This document shows positions 1-11,429 of a stretch of DNA of 64,000 bases, one piece after another. The stretch's first letter is position 1, and each line of letters opens with the position of its first letter. Origin of the DNA: Rugalucina vietnamica (Eukaryota > Mollusca > Bivalvia > Lucinida > Lucinidae); the NCBI GenBank assembly GCA_964017185.1, contig OZ024870.1:32015621-32079620 (forward strand), in the 5' to 3' direction. Made by a program: the position numbers and the translations under genes. A model generated the notes under the pieces. The model saw only the letters and a program-made list of their open reading frames with translations, did not search any database and was not told the origin of the DNA.

Positions 1-1735
1 GAGTTCAATTATGCAAGTTATTTCGGGATCTATCTCCTGCAAGTCTCTAGTATTCCATATTTCAACACGTAAAACGACAATCTTACTATAAATAGAAACC
101 AAAACTATTCTGCCAACATAATTAATGTCCGACTCACAAAGATAACTAACTAACAATTCACAGCATGCTAACAAACGTTTGCCATTGAGAAACTTTTATA
201 TAGGTAAACGGCCCACCTATATTTTTTGGTTGTTTTCCAATGTTTTACTACTTCCAAAAAAACTACCTTTATATGCGAACACGTAAAAATCCTTGGCGCT
301 GTTCAAAATAGTATCCACAGTTTCACTTTACAGCAAAAATGTGAAACGCATGCTCACTCCTGTTATCGGTTTCACATTATGAATGTGAAGTTTGGGGGTC
401 TAAGGTACATTGGCGCGCTACCATAATGTTACAAAGGTAGCAACTGATGCCAAGTTCATTTAATGCTTACTTTGTTACGTCTCGCTTGTCTGCTTTGTGG
501 TTGGTATAAGAACCCAGAAAATGCATTTAAGTCGCTCCCTCAGAAAACTTGATGTACACCATTATAAAAGGTAACTTATATGCCCAGGGAATAATACATC
601 GTAGTATACCCCAAGTTTCAGGAGGAAAGCAAAACTCTCTTAGACACAAACATAAAACATATATCATACCTTTTGGCCTAAAATCCAATCAAGCTTTTTG
701 AGTTTGCATGCAGAGCAGAGTCTAACTCTTGTGATATGTCTTTAAGCTACTAAATTAATATGTTTTACTTTATTGTTTAGTACGCGTATTTGAGACTTAA
801 TGTGCAGTTGTTATTATTATTACTGCCCCAGACAATAATCTCTTCAACCATCGGGTATTTCCTATATCTTCAAGCGTTTCAATCCTAATATATATATAGG
901 AGAACGTGACACCCACCTTCAATAAGGGAAATAATAAAACACATCTGACAACAAGGATTCATCGTTTCTTAGTGTTATATCTCATTGCACTGCATTGCAT
1001 ATCCTGTTGTTTTTGTGTGCTATAAACAGGAATTTCCTCTGGCCATATCAGAAAAAACAACACTGGTAACACTTGAGACGGCATGACTGATTAGGATGTA
1101 CGTGGATTGAATAGCATTAAACTTGCACGTTTCTAGGTTTCAACTTTACAAAATTAATTCTGCATGTACGTTTCATGTTATATGTGTGTCATTTGTGATT
1201 TCACGAGGCATAAAGCATCAAATTTTATCATTAAAACATCTTATTTTGGCTTTCGAACTCTCTTTCAAGAACTGTATAATGAGTCTTTTACAGTTGATGC
1301 GACGCGTTAAATTGAACTGAAATAAATCGAATTTATCAGATTTGTTTCAAATATTTTATCCATGGTATTAGACAGGTTCTTAGACAAGACGCCAATTTAA
1401 GTAACGTTTAGAATTCAATAACACAGAAGTTAAAAGTTCTTTTGTTTGGAGGCTCTGTAGCCTGGGGCTTATTTGAATGTGGTAAAAGAAAATTCTGATT
1501 GGCTTGAAAGATATGCCTTCTTTATGTAAATTGTCATAGTTTTACCATTTTAATCAACATTTTAATATGTTTTTAAGTATTTAATTTCAACATCCTGATA
1601 TGCTTAATCAAGCGCTTAAACTCCCTTTGCAACCAAATGTTTCCTGTAATTTTCGCGCCAATATTAAAGAGTTAGAAATGCATGCATTGTATTAGTACAT
1701 GTACATAATACAGGGGCAGGTGTATGATATCTCCC
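1..1735. other. AT-rich DNA, no gene seen
   Basis: Stops are frequent in all frames and the longest open frames are about 65 codons with no recognisable motif. I see no tandem repeat, hairpin MITE or RNA gene. Confidence 0.6.
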
Positions 1736-1845
1736 TTGAACGTCGGCGAAATGGTTGAATCACATTCTGACAGGTGCTGCTGGAGAAGGAAAGACATACC
1801 ATTACGAAATATAAGCTGTAAAAACTGAAGACCATGATCTTTATT

Positions 1846-2312
1846 TTGACATTTAAATAACCTTGGGTCAAGGTCAGGAAATGACTTTGACCTTGATTAA
1901 TTACATACCTTCATTGACTCTATAAGTTGACTGCATCTAGCATTTTTCAGGTCTCAGGCTGCAATAGTTTCCAAAATATTCATTGTTTTCGCCTTTTTCC
2001 ATGTAAAAGCATAGTTTCAAAAATTGACCTTGCCATAAAGTAGGTCGCGGTCATTCCAGGGTCATCATTTTATCAAACTATGATGGGCTTGAGTCCCTGA
2101 TGCTACATGTCAAGTTTCATGGAAATCGGCTTATCGGTTCTGGAGAAGATTTATAAGGGTCTTTACCATATATGGGCGTGGCGGCCACCTTGGTCATGTG
2201 ACCAAGATATCGTGAACAAAACATCAATGTCACTATCCAAGGAGGCTCCACAAAGAATTTCAACTTGATCAGTCAAGCGGTTTTAGAGAAGAAGATCTTT
2301 GAATTTGTGACT
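1846..2312 (+). repeat. Family G repeat, copy 1
   Basis: First of three direct copies. Shared landmarks run in the same order in each: a TCAAGGTCA-rich stretch, ATACCTTCATTGACTC, the AGTCTCAGGC/AGGTCTCAGGC block, GGGTCATCATTTGATCAAAC, a GTTTCATGGAAATCGGC block, ACCATATATGGGCGTGGCGG, and GCGGTTTTAGAGAAGAAGAT. No coding capacity is visible. It resembles dispersed repeats I recall from bivalve genomes. This is family recognition from memory, not a search. Confidence 0.7.
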
Positions 2313-2629
2313 TAATTTTGATATTCCAATGACCATAGTGCAGATTATATTTTCTTTCGGTCCTTTGAGATCAGTGAAGATATTTGGAGTGTTTCAAATA
2401 TAGTGTACGTTAAGAATCATCATCTTAACAGATTTTTAGAATTTTGGTCTTTGATTTAGACTATACTCAGGTGAAAATTCTTGAAATTGCAGCAATCATG
2501 AATGTCTGGCTTTCGCTGCCTGTTTTGTAAAGGGTCACTGACGAAGGTTCATTACCCGAAATTGTACAATATGGCCCACCTCTCTTTGAATGTTTTACTG
2601 CTTCCAAAGGATCTAACAATTATATTTTA
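2313..2629. repeat. Spacer shared with the 3.3-kb element at 49.6-52.9 kb
   Basis: This spacer between G copies 1 and 2 contains GGTCCTTTGAGATCAG (about 2,358) and AAGGGTCACTGA followed by a TATGGCCCA block (about 2,528-2,576). Both recur inside the TIR-bounded element at 49,618-52,935 (near 50,691, 50,874 and 51,056). It is therefore an old piece of the same dispersed family. No open frame is recognised. Confidence 0.5.
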
Positions 2630-3036
2630 TTAGATCAAGGTCAAGAAATGACCTTGATCTTAATTATTTACATACCTTCATTGACTCCGTCAGTTGTCTG
2701 CATCTAGCACTTTTCAAGTCTCAGGCGACAATAGTTTCCAAAATTGACATTGCCGTAAAATAGGTCAAGGTCACCCCAGGGTCATCATTTGATCAAACTA
2801 TGGTGGACTGGAGTACTCAATACTTCATACCAAGTTTCATGGAAATCGGCCCACCGGTTCTGGAGAAGATTTTTGAAGGGTTTTTACCATATATGGGTAT
2901 GGCGGCCATCTTGATCATTTGACCAAGATATCGCGAACAAAATTTCAATGCCACTACCCAAGGAGGCTACAAATAAAATTTCAACTTGATCGACCAAGCG
3001 GTTTCAGAGATGAAGATCTTTGAAACTGTGACTTAT
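2630..3036 (+). repeat. Family G repeat, copy 2
   Basis: Second copy, with the same block order as copy 1. It lies about 770 bp downstream of copy 1 because of the intervening spacer, and about 420 bp upstream of copy 3. Confidence 0.7.
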
Positions 3037-3045
3037 TTTTGATAT

Positions 3046-3674
3046 TTAAATGGCCTTTTGTCAAGGTCAAGAAATTACCCTGACCTTAATTAATTATATA
3101 CCTTCACTGAATCTATTCGTTGTCTCCATCTAGCAACTTTCAAGTCTCAGGCTGCAATAGTTTCCAAAATATCCATTGTTTTCGCCTTTTTCCATGTAAA
3201 AGCCTATGTTTCCAAAATTGACCTTGCCGTAAAATAGGTCAAGGTCATCCTAGGGTCATCATTTGAACAAATTTTGATGGCCTGGAGACCCCGATGCTAC
3301 ATATCAAATTTCGTGGAAATCGGCCTACCGGTTCTGGATAAGAAGTTTTTGAAGGGTTTTTACCATATATGGGCGTGGTGGTCATATTGGTCATATGACC
3401 AAGATTCCATGAACAAACTTTCATTGTCCCTACCCATAGAGGCTCCAAATAAAACTTTGATTGGCCAAGCGGTTTCAGAGAAGAAGATCTTTGAAATTGT
3501 GGACGACGACGGACGGACGGACGACGGACGCCGGAGCATGGATTTACTATAAGCTCACCTGTGAGCCTTCGGCTCATGTGAGCTTAAAATGGTGGAAGAT
3601 GACGGGTGGACCGACGCCGGGCACCTGCCTATCCTATAAGCTCACCTGTGAGCCTTCGGCCCGGGTGAGCTAAC
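3046..3674 (+). repeat. Family G repeat, copy 3 with 3' tail and second tail
   Basis: This copy runs on into the family tail: a GACGACGGACGGACGG stretch at about 3,501-3,530, then a small hairpin, GCTCACCTGTGAGCC with its inverted partner GGCTCATGTGAGC, at 3,553-3,583. A second, diverged tail follows to 3,674, ending in another GCTCACCTGTGAGCC hairpin. The short open frames here on both strands are passages through the repeat and not genes. Confidence 0.72.
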
Positions 3675-4417
3675 AAAATAGTAGCCTGATGGAGCAAGCA
3701 TGTCCCCAAGCACCACCACCAAGTTGTCTCTATGAAACAAAAAAGTTATCTATTCATACAGATAAAACATCGTATATGTAACAAGCAACAGAAAGTAAAA
3801 CAACAGAAATGTCAGTTATACATTTCAAGGGGGATTAAATCGATTTTTGACAAAGTTTGTTTCATTTCCGGAATGTATTTTGAAGACATAATTCCAGTGT
3901 ATTTATATTGATTTCCGAATCAATCCGTATTTTCCTTAAATTATTTTTTGTAGCGTAACATTTCGCATTTTGGAATGAATTATTGATACGTGCAATCATT
4001 TCCCATGTTAGGCATTTCTTTAGTACTTGGTTTGTGTGCACGAATGACACGCACTCTTTATTGATTCTTTTTTTTTAAAGAACCGACCGAGATTTAAATT
4101 TTTTCGCATCATGTCATAAAAAGCGACAAACTGTTGCAAGACAGAACTGCTTACAATGTTTTATCAATTAGAATCGTTAATTTGTTTCTCAGTTCTAGAT
4201 AGAACATATCAGATTATGGTATCATGGGACATCAGTTCAATACGACAGAACCCGCGAGAATACATTGCCTTTATAAAAAGTCATAAACAGAAATGAAATA
4301 CTTGCAAATATTCTTGAAGAAAATAAAAATGGTCCATCAAACTGGGAATAAAAGATAGAAAGCAATATAGATAGAAAACAATAATATTTAAATTTCTAAC
4401 CGACCACCAGTTTTTGC
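3675..4417. other. No gene seen
   Basis: AT-rich interval between the direct and inverted family G copies. It has only short open frames without motifs and no repeat structure that I can see. Confidence 0.5.
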
Positions 4418-4750
4418 TCACCTGAGCCGAAGGCTCACAAGGTGAGCTTGTAGGATGATACTCTAGCCGGTGTCCGAGTGTGCGTCCGTCCGTCCGAGCG
4501 TTCACAGTTTTTAACGATCTTCTCTGAAACCGCTTGGCCAATCAAAGCCAATCAAAGCATATATAGGAAAATAATTCAGATCACATGACCTCGTTCACTG
4601 CAATGTCGATACATGGTAAACACCTTTCAAACATCTTCTTCGGAATCGATGGACTGATTTCAACGATACTTGTCATGTAGATTTGAAAACTAAATTACTA
4701 CAATGTGTATACAAATCATGACCCTGGGATGACCTTAGCCTATTTTAGGA
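4418..4750 (-). repeat. Family G repeat, inverted copy
   Basis: Read on the minus strand, the tail hairpin (GCTCACCTGAGCCGAAGGCT on the plus strand at about 4,418), the CGTCCGTCCGTCC stretch and the CTTCTCTGAAACCGCTTGGCC block appear in the order seen in copy 3. The interior is diverged and shortened. It ends in the complement of the TAGGTCAAGGTCATCC region. Confidence 0.65.
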
Positions 4751-5428
4751 CACGGTCAGCTTTGTGCGCCAATGCAGTTGAATGGCGGAAAACTGTTAAA
4801 ATGTCATTTAAAGGGAAAATCTTGCAGGAAATGTACAATTGGACTGAATATTTATAATTCTCAAAACAAAAATGGACCACAGGGGTTCGTCTGCATCCTT
4901 CCCGGGGCAATAACCATATTAAAAAATCTTCTCTTCTTGACCAATCAAAGCCAAACATTATATGAAGCATCTATAGGAATGGGGAACAAATGTGCATATA
5001 AAATCCAGGTCACATTCCAACGCAATTAGTTGTGCAAACACAAAATGTGTGTCTCATTTTAAAAATTCACAAGAATTTACATAAGGCGGTGGCATAACGA
5101 CTGCCATTCTGATCATATGCTATGGTTGTAATACGTATACTATATATTGAATGTCCTGCATACGCACATTCAATTTGAGTTTGTCTTTACTTTTTTTTAT
5201 GGACAAAGGTCACTATAGCAAAAATGATATGCTTAAAATATATAGTTATCGACATATAAAAGTGCGAATTTCGAAAATTTAGGTTTTGATATTTAACCTG
5301 ATATCATGTATGTTATAAATAAAAGCCATACAAAAGTTTAAACTGCTGGTCTTCACATTAACAGAAAAATAATTGAATCAATTTTACGTTTTGAAGAACA
5401 TTGGCGAAATGTACGTCATTGCTGGTTA
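4751..5428. other. Unassigned DNA with one dispersed repeat
   Basis: No gene is seen. The stretch 5,252-5,325, marked by GTGCGAATTTCGAAAATT and TGTATGTTATAAATAA, recurs in diverged form at about 11,390-11,445, so it belongs to a dispersed family. Open frames are short and opposed on the two strands. Confidence 0.45.
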
Positions 5429-5706
5429 CATCACGAAAACATGTCCGTGTAATGTATACCCCCTTGAACCCCACTTTTATATAGCAAAACTGGGGTATGC
5501 AGGGGTATACCTATTTTTCTTATTTTTGCTCCAAAACATAGATTGTGGGTACTCGTTAGAACCGCCTCGCCGAGGCGGTTCTAACGTGTACCCACAATCT
5601 ATGTTTTGAGCAAAAATAAGAAAAATATCAAAATTTTTCTCATGAAATTTTCAATTTTTACAGGTGAAAAAATCTCTGTATATTGCATGGGCAAATTTTC
5701 GTAATG
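5429..5706. mobile_element. Hairpin-A MITE, full length
   Basis: Reference copy of the family. The outer ends are inverted: CATCACGAAAACATGTCC on the left and the complement of CATTACGAAAATTTGCCC on the right. The centre is a long near-perfect palindrome built on GAACCGCCTCG/CGAGGCGGTTC, flanked by GGGTACTCG and by AACATAGATTGTGGG with their inverted partners. There is no coding capacity. The 278-bp size, inverted ends and many copies in the window fit a non-autonomous DNA element. The transposase family is not known. Confidence 0.8.
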
Positions 5707-6386
5707 AACCTTTTGACATGAGTGTTTTAGTGAATATGAAGCTTATACAAACCATGGTTATTTTATCCTTAATTTTAGACATCACTTCAGCATTGAATGC
5801 AGTAGCGTTGTCCGCATGCTAAACAATTTTGCAAACGAGGTGGTTATTATTCATGTAATGTTACATTCAGGTAAACGAAAAATGTTCTATATGAAGTTAG
5901 TTTACATTTGAATGCTGTGAACATTTATGAGGAAGCCATTTAAAGATGTTTAATGTGCAAGTTGAATGCAGCCAGTCAAACATATAAATAATTACATGTA
6001 AATTAAATATTTGGGATTGCAATTATTCGCTATGTGGCATTCACAAAATGGCTTCTTTTTACAATCTGCAGCTAAAGTAAAATGCATTAATACCTAGTTT
6101 ACAATATGGTACCATTTGTCTCCGTATTAAATGGTGTCTTGGTTGACAACTTTAGCATACCTCACAAAAACATGACCCTAGCATATATAGGCACATGTAA
6201 AAGAATCAAAAAGCTGTTAAACTGAAGAACTGCATGAAAATTACATGCAGCAGCTTCGTCCGTTTTCAAGACAAACAAATAACAATTTGATAATTAAACA
6301 TTGGCATCGCTTTCAAATAAAAGAATGCACGGTTACTACTGAACTGTTAAGAAAATAAATATATAGTTACCCTGCCTGTAAAAGTA
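5707..6386. other. No gene seen
   Basis: AT-rich interval between hairpin A and the TIR element that starts near 6,387. No open frame has a recognisable motif. Confidence 0.45.
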
Positions 6387-6499
6387 GGTATAGATAAAAT
6401 ACTTTTACCGTGCCGCTTGAACTCACGTGACTGGATCGAGCGCATATTGTTATTAGGTAGAGCACATATCGTAATTCAGACACGTGAGTATGTGATAGT

Positions 6500-8567
6500 A
6501 AAAAGTAAAGTAAGTAAGTAAATTGTTTATTAAAAGTGTCGTATATCAATATTTACAACATACATATTTAAAAGAACTTAAATTAATATTGATATCCAGC
6601 CGATTTCGACTTATAAGACACTAAAAGACGTATACTAAAAGCACAATATCATCAATTATTTAAAGTTGCTGCAGATCAGTTCACATATAAATGCAGCCGG
6701 TCCATACATGTGTGCTACCAGAGAAGTCTAGATTTCCCGCCAATGCACACAAGTTATGCACATATGTCAACTGGGCTGTCCAACAACTAAAATCATCCGT
6801 GATTTATACTTTACATATATTTACAACAAAGTCTAAAACATTTGACTAAAAGCTTATGAAAACGTCTTTCTTCGGGCAAACATTTTACTTAGAGTAGCAC
6901 CTAATACAAATTGTAAGTCTTTGTTTTGCATAATGAAGATAAGTTTGTCTTCTGAACTTAAATTTTCAAACTGTTCATTGTTTATACATGTAACTGCCTT
7001 CTGAAACAGAGGCAACCTCAAGTCAGTATATAATTGACAGTCTATCAAGAAATGTGTTTCATCTTTGACAGAACGAGTATCACAAAACCTGCATAAACGT
7101 TCGTTAATTGGAGTCTTTGGCTTTGAATAACGACCGGTTTCCACAGCTAATGGCAAACTACATGAACGTAACTTAAATAGAATGCGGCGGTGGTCTCTAG
7201 GTAATGGTAAATCGCAATACCACTCCTTCTTTAAAACTGCCTTATATTTTTTATATGTCCTAAGTTTGTCTGACTCTTCTAAGTGTTTATTCCAATTTTC
7301 TGAATCTTTAATACATAATATACGTTTGATACTTTCAAGAGCAAAGCGTATAGACAGCGTTTCATCATTTATGACATTTGCTATATTTAACCGATTTGCT
7401 ATTTTTGTCACTCTCCCTTCCCAACTCTGCGAATAGCGTTTAGACCAGTTATGTACAGTATTTAACAAACGTTGATCAGGCATAGTTCTTAATTTAATCC
7501 ATAGTCGACATACTTCAATTTTAGCTTTAACAAAACACGAGTTCCATCCCATATCACCACGCAAGGCAACGTTTGAGGCACATTTACCGCCACCAAGGAA
7601 ATAGCGACATGCTTTATTTTGCACTGACTGGATTTCTTTAAAGTCCGTTACTCCCCAGATGCCACTGGCATAAAACATTACAGGCTCCACAAGTGTTTCA
7701 TACAACTTTTGAAATGCATCCAAAGTCATACCCCCAGCTCTTAAACACTTTGTATAGAGAGCCGATAGTGCTCTGCTGGCAGATTTAGCCAATTCCGAAA
7801 CAGTTTTGTTCATGTTCAAGTGTTCATTCAGCCAGATTCCCAAGTACTTGTAGCTAGCTGTATATTCCAAATCTTTGTCACCACATTTAAAGGTCAGATT
7901 ACTCATTGCAGTAGAGGGAGTTCTAAAATGTATCACTTTTGTCTTGTCGGGATTAACCGATAACCTCCATTTTTTACACCATGTATCCAGTACGTTTAGC
8001 ATGGATTGAAGATTTTCAGCGCTTGGGCTTATCAAAACAATATCGTCCGCATAGAGCAACGTAGAAATCATATCCTCGTCGATCTGAACGCCGCATCCCA
8101 AATTATTAATTTCTTGAGCTAAATCGTTGATATAGACGGAAAATAACGTCGGTGAGACTTTGCAGCCCTGCTTTAATCCAGTAGAGACCGGGAACCACGG
8201 CGTGAATAAGTCGTTGATCGTAACAGTGCATTGCACGTTAACATAAAGCGATTGCACTGCATCTAATATCCGTCCCGTTATCCCGATACGCATTAGTTTA
8301 TACCACAAAAGGTCTCTGTTAACCGTATCGAAAGCTTTCTTAAAGTCAATAAAACAAACATATGTTGATTGTTTGGAAAGCTTTCGATTATTCACAATTG
8401 AATAAAGCGTGTATATATGTTCTACACAATTTCGTTTTTTCCTGAAACCGTTTTGTTCTTCAACTAAGAGTTTATTTTCTTCCAACCATTTTGTAAGTCT
8501 TTGGTTTAAAATATCAGCATAAATTTTATAAGGCACTGACAACAGAGAAATGCCGCGATAACTGAGC
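6500..8567 (-). mobile_element. 5'-truncated non-LTR retrotransposon
   Basis: The insertion is bounded by GATAGT at 6,494-6,499 and again at 8,568-8,573, a short candidate target-site duplication. The equivalent site in the F copy near 11,520 lacks it. On the minus strand the element enters in the middle of a reverse transcriptase domain, so the 5' part, including any endonuclease, is missing. It ends 3' of the frame with an AATAAA and a short TTAC-repeat tail (about 6,500-6,535). Such tails are usual for several non-LTR families. The clade was not determined. Confidence 0.82.
6854..8542 (-). CDS. Reverse transcriptase with C-terminal zinc knuckle, LINE-type, 5' truncated
   Basis: This encodes the C-terminal two-thirds of a non-LTR retrotransposon polymerase, which copies element RNA into DNA at the nicked target. 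Numbered from the first base of the track frame, I see RT motif A as FIDFKKAFDTVNRD (64-77), motif B as TGLKQGCKVSPTLF (121-134), the catalytic YADD at 164-167, a motif D lysine in NPDKTKVIHF, and motif E-like YKYLGIW. A C-terminal CxxC...HxxxxC cluster (LCRFCD ... HFLIDC) matches the zinc-binding end of such proteins. The listed start is a TTG and is arbitrary. The frame is open from about 8,572, just after a TGA in flanking DNA, and element homology (YRGISLLS) begins just upstream of the listed start. The 562 codons without a stop suggest a fairly recent insertion. No endonuclease or ORF1 remains, so it should not be self-mobile. Confidence 0.88.
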   Translation of the reverse strand: MSVPYKIYADILNQRLTKWLEENKLLVEEQNGFRKKRNCVEHIYTLYSIVNNRKLSKQSTYVCFIDFKKAFDTVNRDLLWYKLMRIGITGRILDAVQSLYVNVQCTVTINDLFTPWFPVSTGLKQGCKVSPTLFSVYINDLAQEINNLGCGVQIDEDMISTLLYADDIVLISPSAENLQSMLNVLDTWCKKWRLSVNPDKTKVIHFRTPSTAMSNLTFKCGDKDLEYTASYKYLGIWLNEHLNMNKTVSELAKSASRALSALYTKCLRAGGMTLDAFQKLYETLVEPVMFYASGIWGVTDFKEIQSVQNKACRYFLGGGKCASNVALRGDMGWNSCFVKAKIEVCRLWIKLRTMPDQRLLNTVHNWSKRYSQSWEGRVTKIANRLNIANVINDETLSIRFALESIKRILCIKDSENWNKHLEESDKLRTYKKYKAVLKKEWYCDLPLPRDHRRILFKLRSCSLPLAVETGRYSKPKTPINERLCRFCDTRSVKDETHFLIDCQLYTDLRLPLFQKAVTCINNEQFENLSSEDKLIFIMQNKDLQFVLGATLSKMFARRKTFS

Positions 8568-8589
8568 GATAGTCATATAAACAGTCAAA

Positions 8590-9945
8590 ACATATGTATA
8601 GCGTGGTATCAAGCGGCACGGTCAAAGTATTTCGCTTATACCTCTTTTCTATTGTTAACAAAAATTAATCACGTGAGGCTAACCAACACGGTCAAATTGT
8701 TTTACTATACGACAGCAATATCCACTGCAATCAATATCATAATAATTGACAATAAAGATAATATTTGACAATTACGTTTCAGAAAGAGATCTGCAACAAT
8801 TAACTCACATATGTAAGGAGTTAATATTTATTGGACATATGCAACAATATAGTCCCAGGTGTGACAGCGCAGATTACAGCGTTCCATCTGGTGCGATTCT
8901 TTTTGGTTTGTAGAATTTTTATCGAAAAAAGGTGATAAAAAATTGAGATCAATTACTGTATAATGTTCCTAAAATATAAGTAGACAACGAAACAACATAA
9001 TTGAGCCTCCTCATGAGAAAACTAACAATCTGCATATGCGAAAACAAAGACGCAGATCAGCTTCGCGGTGACCGCGAAGCTGATCAGCGCCTTTGTTTTC
9101 ACTACACAGATAGCACACTTCCTCTTCTTCCTAAATCCGAAATTTCAAGCTTCTAGCCTGATTCTGTGATTGTACAGCCTGATTTGTGTCAGACCCGTTC
9201 GGAAACCACAGTGTTGGTTTTCCCACGAGGCGGCTTATGGGCAAGTCCATTCGCCATAAATGGGTTAGTATCAGGACAAAGGTAGACGCTACCCGATATG
9301 GGAAATAGGTTGGTAGAACCAATTAGAATGCCAATCATCTAGTAATGTGCGTGATAGGAAGCGATATAAATGCATCTTGTAAAGAACTCTGATCAATTTT
9401 ACGACCCTACAAAGGCTATAAAGATGACATCAGTGTCTTTAATGTATAAAACATACACTGTAATTGACAATCAATGTCCAATTTGCGTTCAGATCTTAAT
9501 TAATTTTCAAATATAGCTGAAAAAGCCGATCCTTATTATCAGCTCTTTAAGAAAGCTACAAAAGTAACAAATAAAATGTGATTTATATGCTCTTACCAAT
9601 ACAAAGTCAGAATACATACAGTGTCAAGTTGTTAAGTCAAGGAATTGACACAACTGAATTTAAAACCCCAATTCAAAGACATCAGGCGGGGTAGAGAACA
9701 ATAAAAGCCGCAACAAGAGTAATAACTTTTACCCAGCGAGGTAGCCATCATGCTAGCCCGGTGTTACTTAATATAAACCCCTCTCAGCAGTTTACGTAAT
9801 TTCAAGGAGAAATAGATGCCAATCAAAAAGGAACATGCTGTATTCCCCCTTTAATTTACTTTTTGGACGGCGGGAAATTTTACGTGAGTTTCAAAACGTG
9901 ATTCTCCATCAGGAAAATCAGTCAATGAAATGTGTTTCCACTGGT
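8590..9945 (+). repeat. Duplicated block, first copy (3-kb period)
   Basis: The sequence from the F right end through a hairpin-B element to about 9,945 is repeated in order at 11,605-13,225 at an offset near 3,015-3,030 bp. Long stretches are identical by eye, for example around GCGTGGTATCAAGCGGCACG and AGGACAAAGGTAGACGCTAC. The first copy lacks the hairpin-E insertion found in the second. No genes. Confidence 0.85.
9002..9237. mobile_element. Hairpin-B MITE, copy 1
   Basis: Terminal inverted repeats start TGAGCCTCCTCATGAGAAAA. The right end reads TTTTCCCACGAGGCGGCTTA. Between them a very strong hairpin pairs GCAGATCAGCTTCGCGGT with ACCGCGAAGCTGATCAGCGC, flanked by GCGAAAACAAAG and CTTTGTTTTC. 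Open frames through this element give recurring KGADQLRG-type peptides, which are artefacts of the hairpin. Confidence 0.85.
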
Positions 9946-11429
9946 ACAGGGTGTCCCAGAAAACATGATACATTTTAAAATTCTAATAAAAAGATCAGTT
10001 CGTTTATTTTGGTACTGTTAAATGAGCTTAAATGATTGGAAATGTCTGAAAATTTTATTTTGTAGCGTTGTTGACATTGTTTTTTTTTTTTTTTCTCAAC
10101 AGTGTATTTCCATAAGCATGAAAGATAATGTCGCAAAACAATGGGAAATTCGGCAATTTGACCAGCTGAAATATACTGGAAAATGATGTTTATGCCACCC
10201 TGATTCAGTTGTTCAAGGAAAGTTCAATATTTCATGCATTAAACAAAACAACACCATCTTCCAAAGACATCGAATGCTTTTGTTTTATTGCGCTCACACC
10301 AAATTGTGTATGACAGATCAAACAGTACATGTGGTATCAGCGGTTTTAATAGTAAAAAGTGGGTGGGGTAACACAATTTGTTACTCCTGTTGATAATGCA
10401 CGGTTCATTTGTAACAATAAACAGATGATCTTAATGGTATGTATTGTCCTAAAGAACAATTCCTCAAGTGTTATTTAACAGCATCAAAACTGCAATGAGA
10501 TGGTAACCATGGTAGCAAGATATGACTTTTCAAAACAATTATGAGATGAAAAATGGTAAAAATGAACAAGGTGGTGCTACAGATTTGATCTTGATAAAGA
10601 TAATTGGGGAACACCATGTGATACAAAATCTATGGCAAATAATAAAGCGTTCAGTAGACATTTATAGTCGCAATCATGAAGATATGAATATCAATCCTGC
10701 CTTGCAAGGTGAGATGCTGTAATATACATTGTAAATTTTTCCATGATTTGTCTCCGATTTATTATGTTTTTTTTTTTATATAAATTTTCATGAAATTCAA
10801 TGATTTGAATCAATGATCTGAATATTAGGTGTCACGGTTAAATTGCTAAGCCCATGCATCACTATCAGATCAATTATAGTATGGTCCTAAGGATGCAAGA
10901 CAGATCTTGTAACCCATCCAAAACCTTAAATTGGCTATAGTTTTCCCCTTGTTTTTCCTCGATTTTTGACATTTTCATTACTATTCATGAATATGCAAAT
11001 GAGATGATTTTTATTTAGGCCCATGACATCAATACATTTGCCATATGATATTATTGGTTCAATAACTACGTATCAAAAGTATAGTTTCGGTCTGAAATTA
11101 GTTTATTTATGGAGTTTAACGTTCTTTTTCTGTCATTTTTTTCATTAAAATTCATGAATATGCAAATTAGATGTTTTGCATTACTTATCATAGGATAAAA
11201 GGGCTATGTCTGAGCTTTCAAATGAGACCAGGTTCAGTGATGTAAGATAAGTTACAGCGGAGATATGACCATTGTTGTATGTATTCCCTCATTTTCGAGA
11301 ATTGCATTATAGAATGTCATGAATGAAATGTGTGCTACTTTTCGACCACCTATCACAATTTTTCTGATGGCAGGGGCCCTAACTACGACATATGAAAGTG
11401 TGAATTTCGAAAATTGAGGGTATTATGTA
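9946..11429. other. Unassigned DNA with octamer-like motifs
   Basis: No gene is seen. Poly(T) lies at about 10,080-10,094. ATTCATGAATATGCAAAT occurs twice (about 10,982 and 11,149), each as the complement of the ATTTGCATATTCATGAAT motif that recurs in the arms of the 4-kb element at 38.9-42.9 kb. The block may be a decayed relative of that element. GGGTGTCCCAGAAAAC at about 9,950 resembles some mariner-type ends but has no partner nearby. Confidence 0.4.

Larger units (their letters stand above)
6387..8645. mobile_element. TIR element F, split by a retrotransposon
   Basis: The left end (GGTATAGATAAAATACTTTT then ACCGTGCCGCTTGA) is the inverted match of the right end at 8,611-8,645, about 34 bp with a handful of mismatches. 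Removing the retrotransposon at 6,500-8,567 leaves an element of about 190 bp. A second copy without that insertion lies at about 11,430-11,660, which confirms the nesting. The internal CACGTGAGT motif occurs in both copies. No protein is encoded by F itself. Confidence 0.7.

Noticed and set aside
5373-5609. Recurring peptides with SLEPPRRGGSN or TLEPPQRGSSN
   Set aside because: Translations of the hairpin-A core palindrome GAACCGCCTCGG. Both strands give similar peptides, as expected of a palindrome.
9949-9966. Mariner-like terminal repeat (GGGTGTCCCAGAAAAC)
   Set aside because: No inverted partner or transposase remnant was found within several kilobases.
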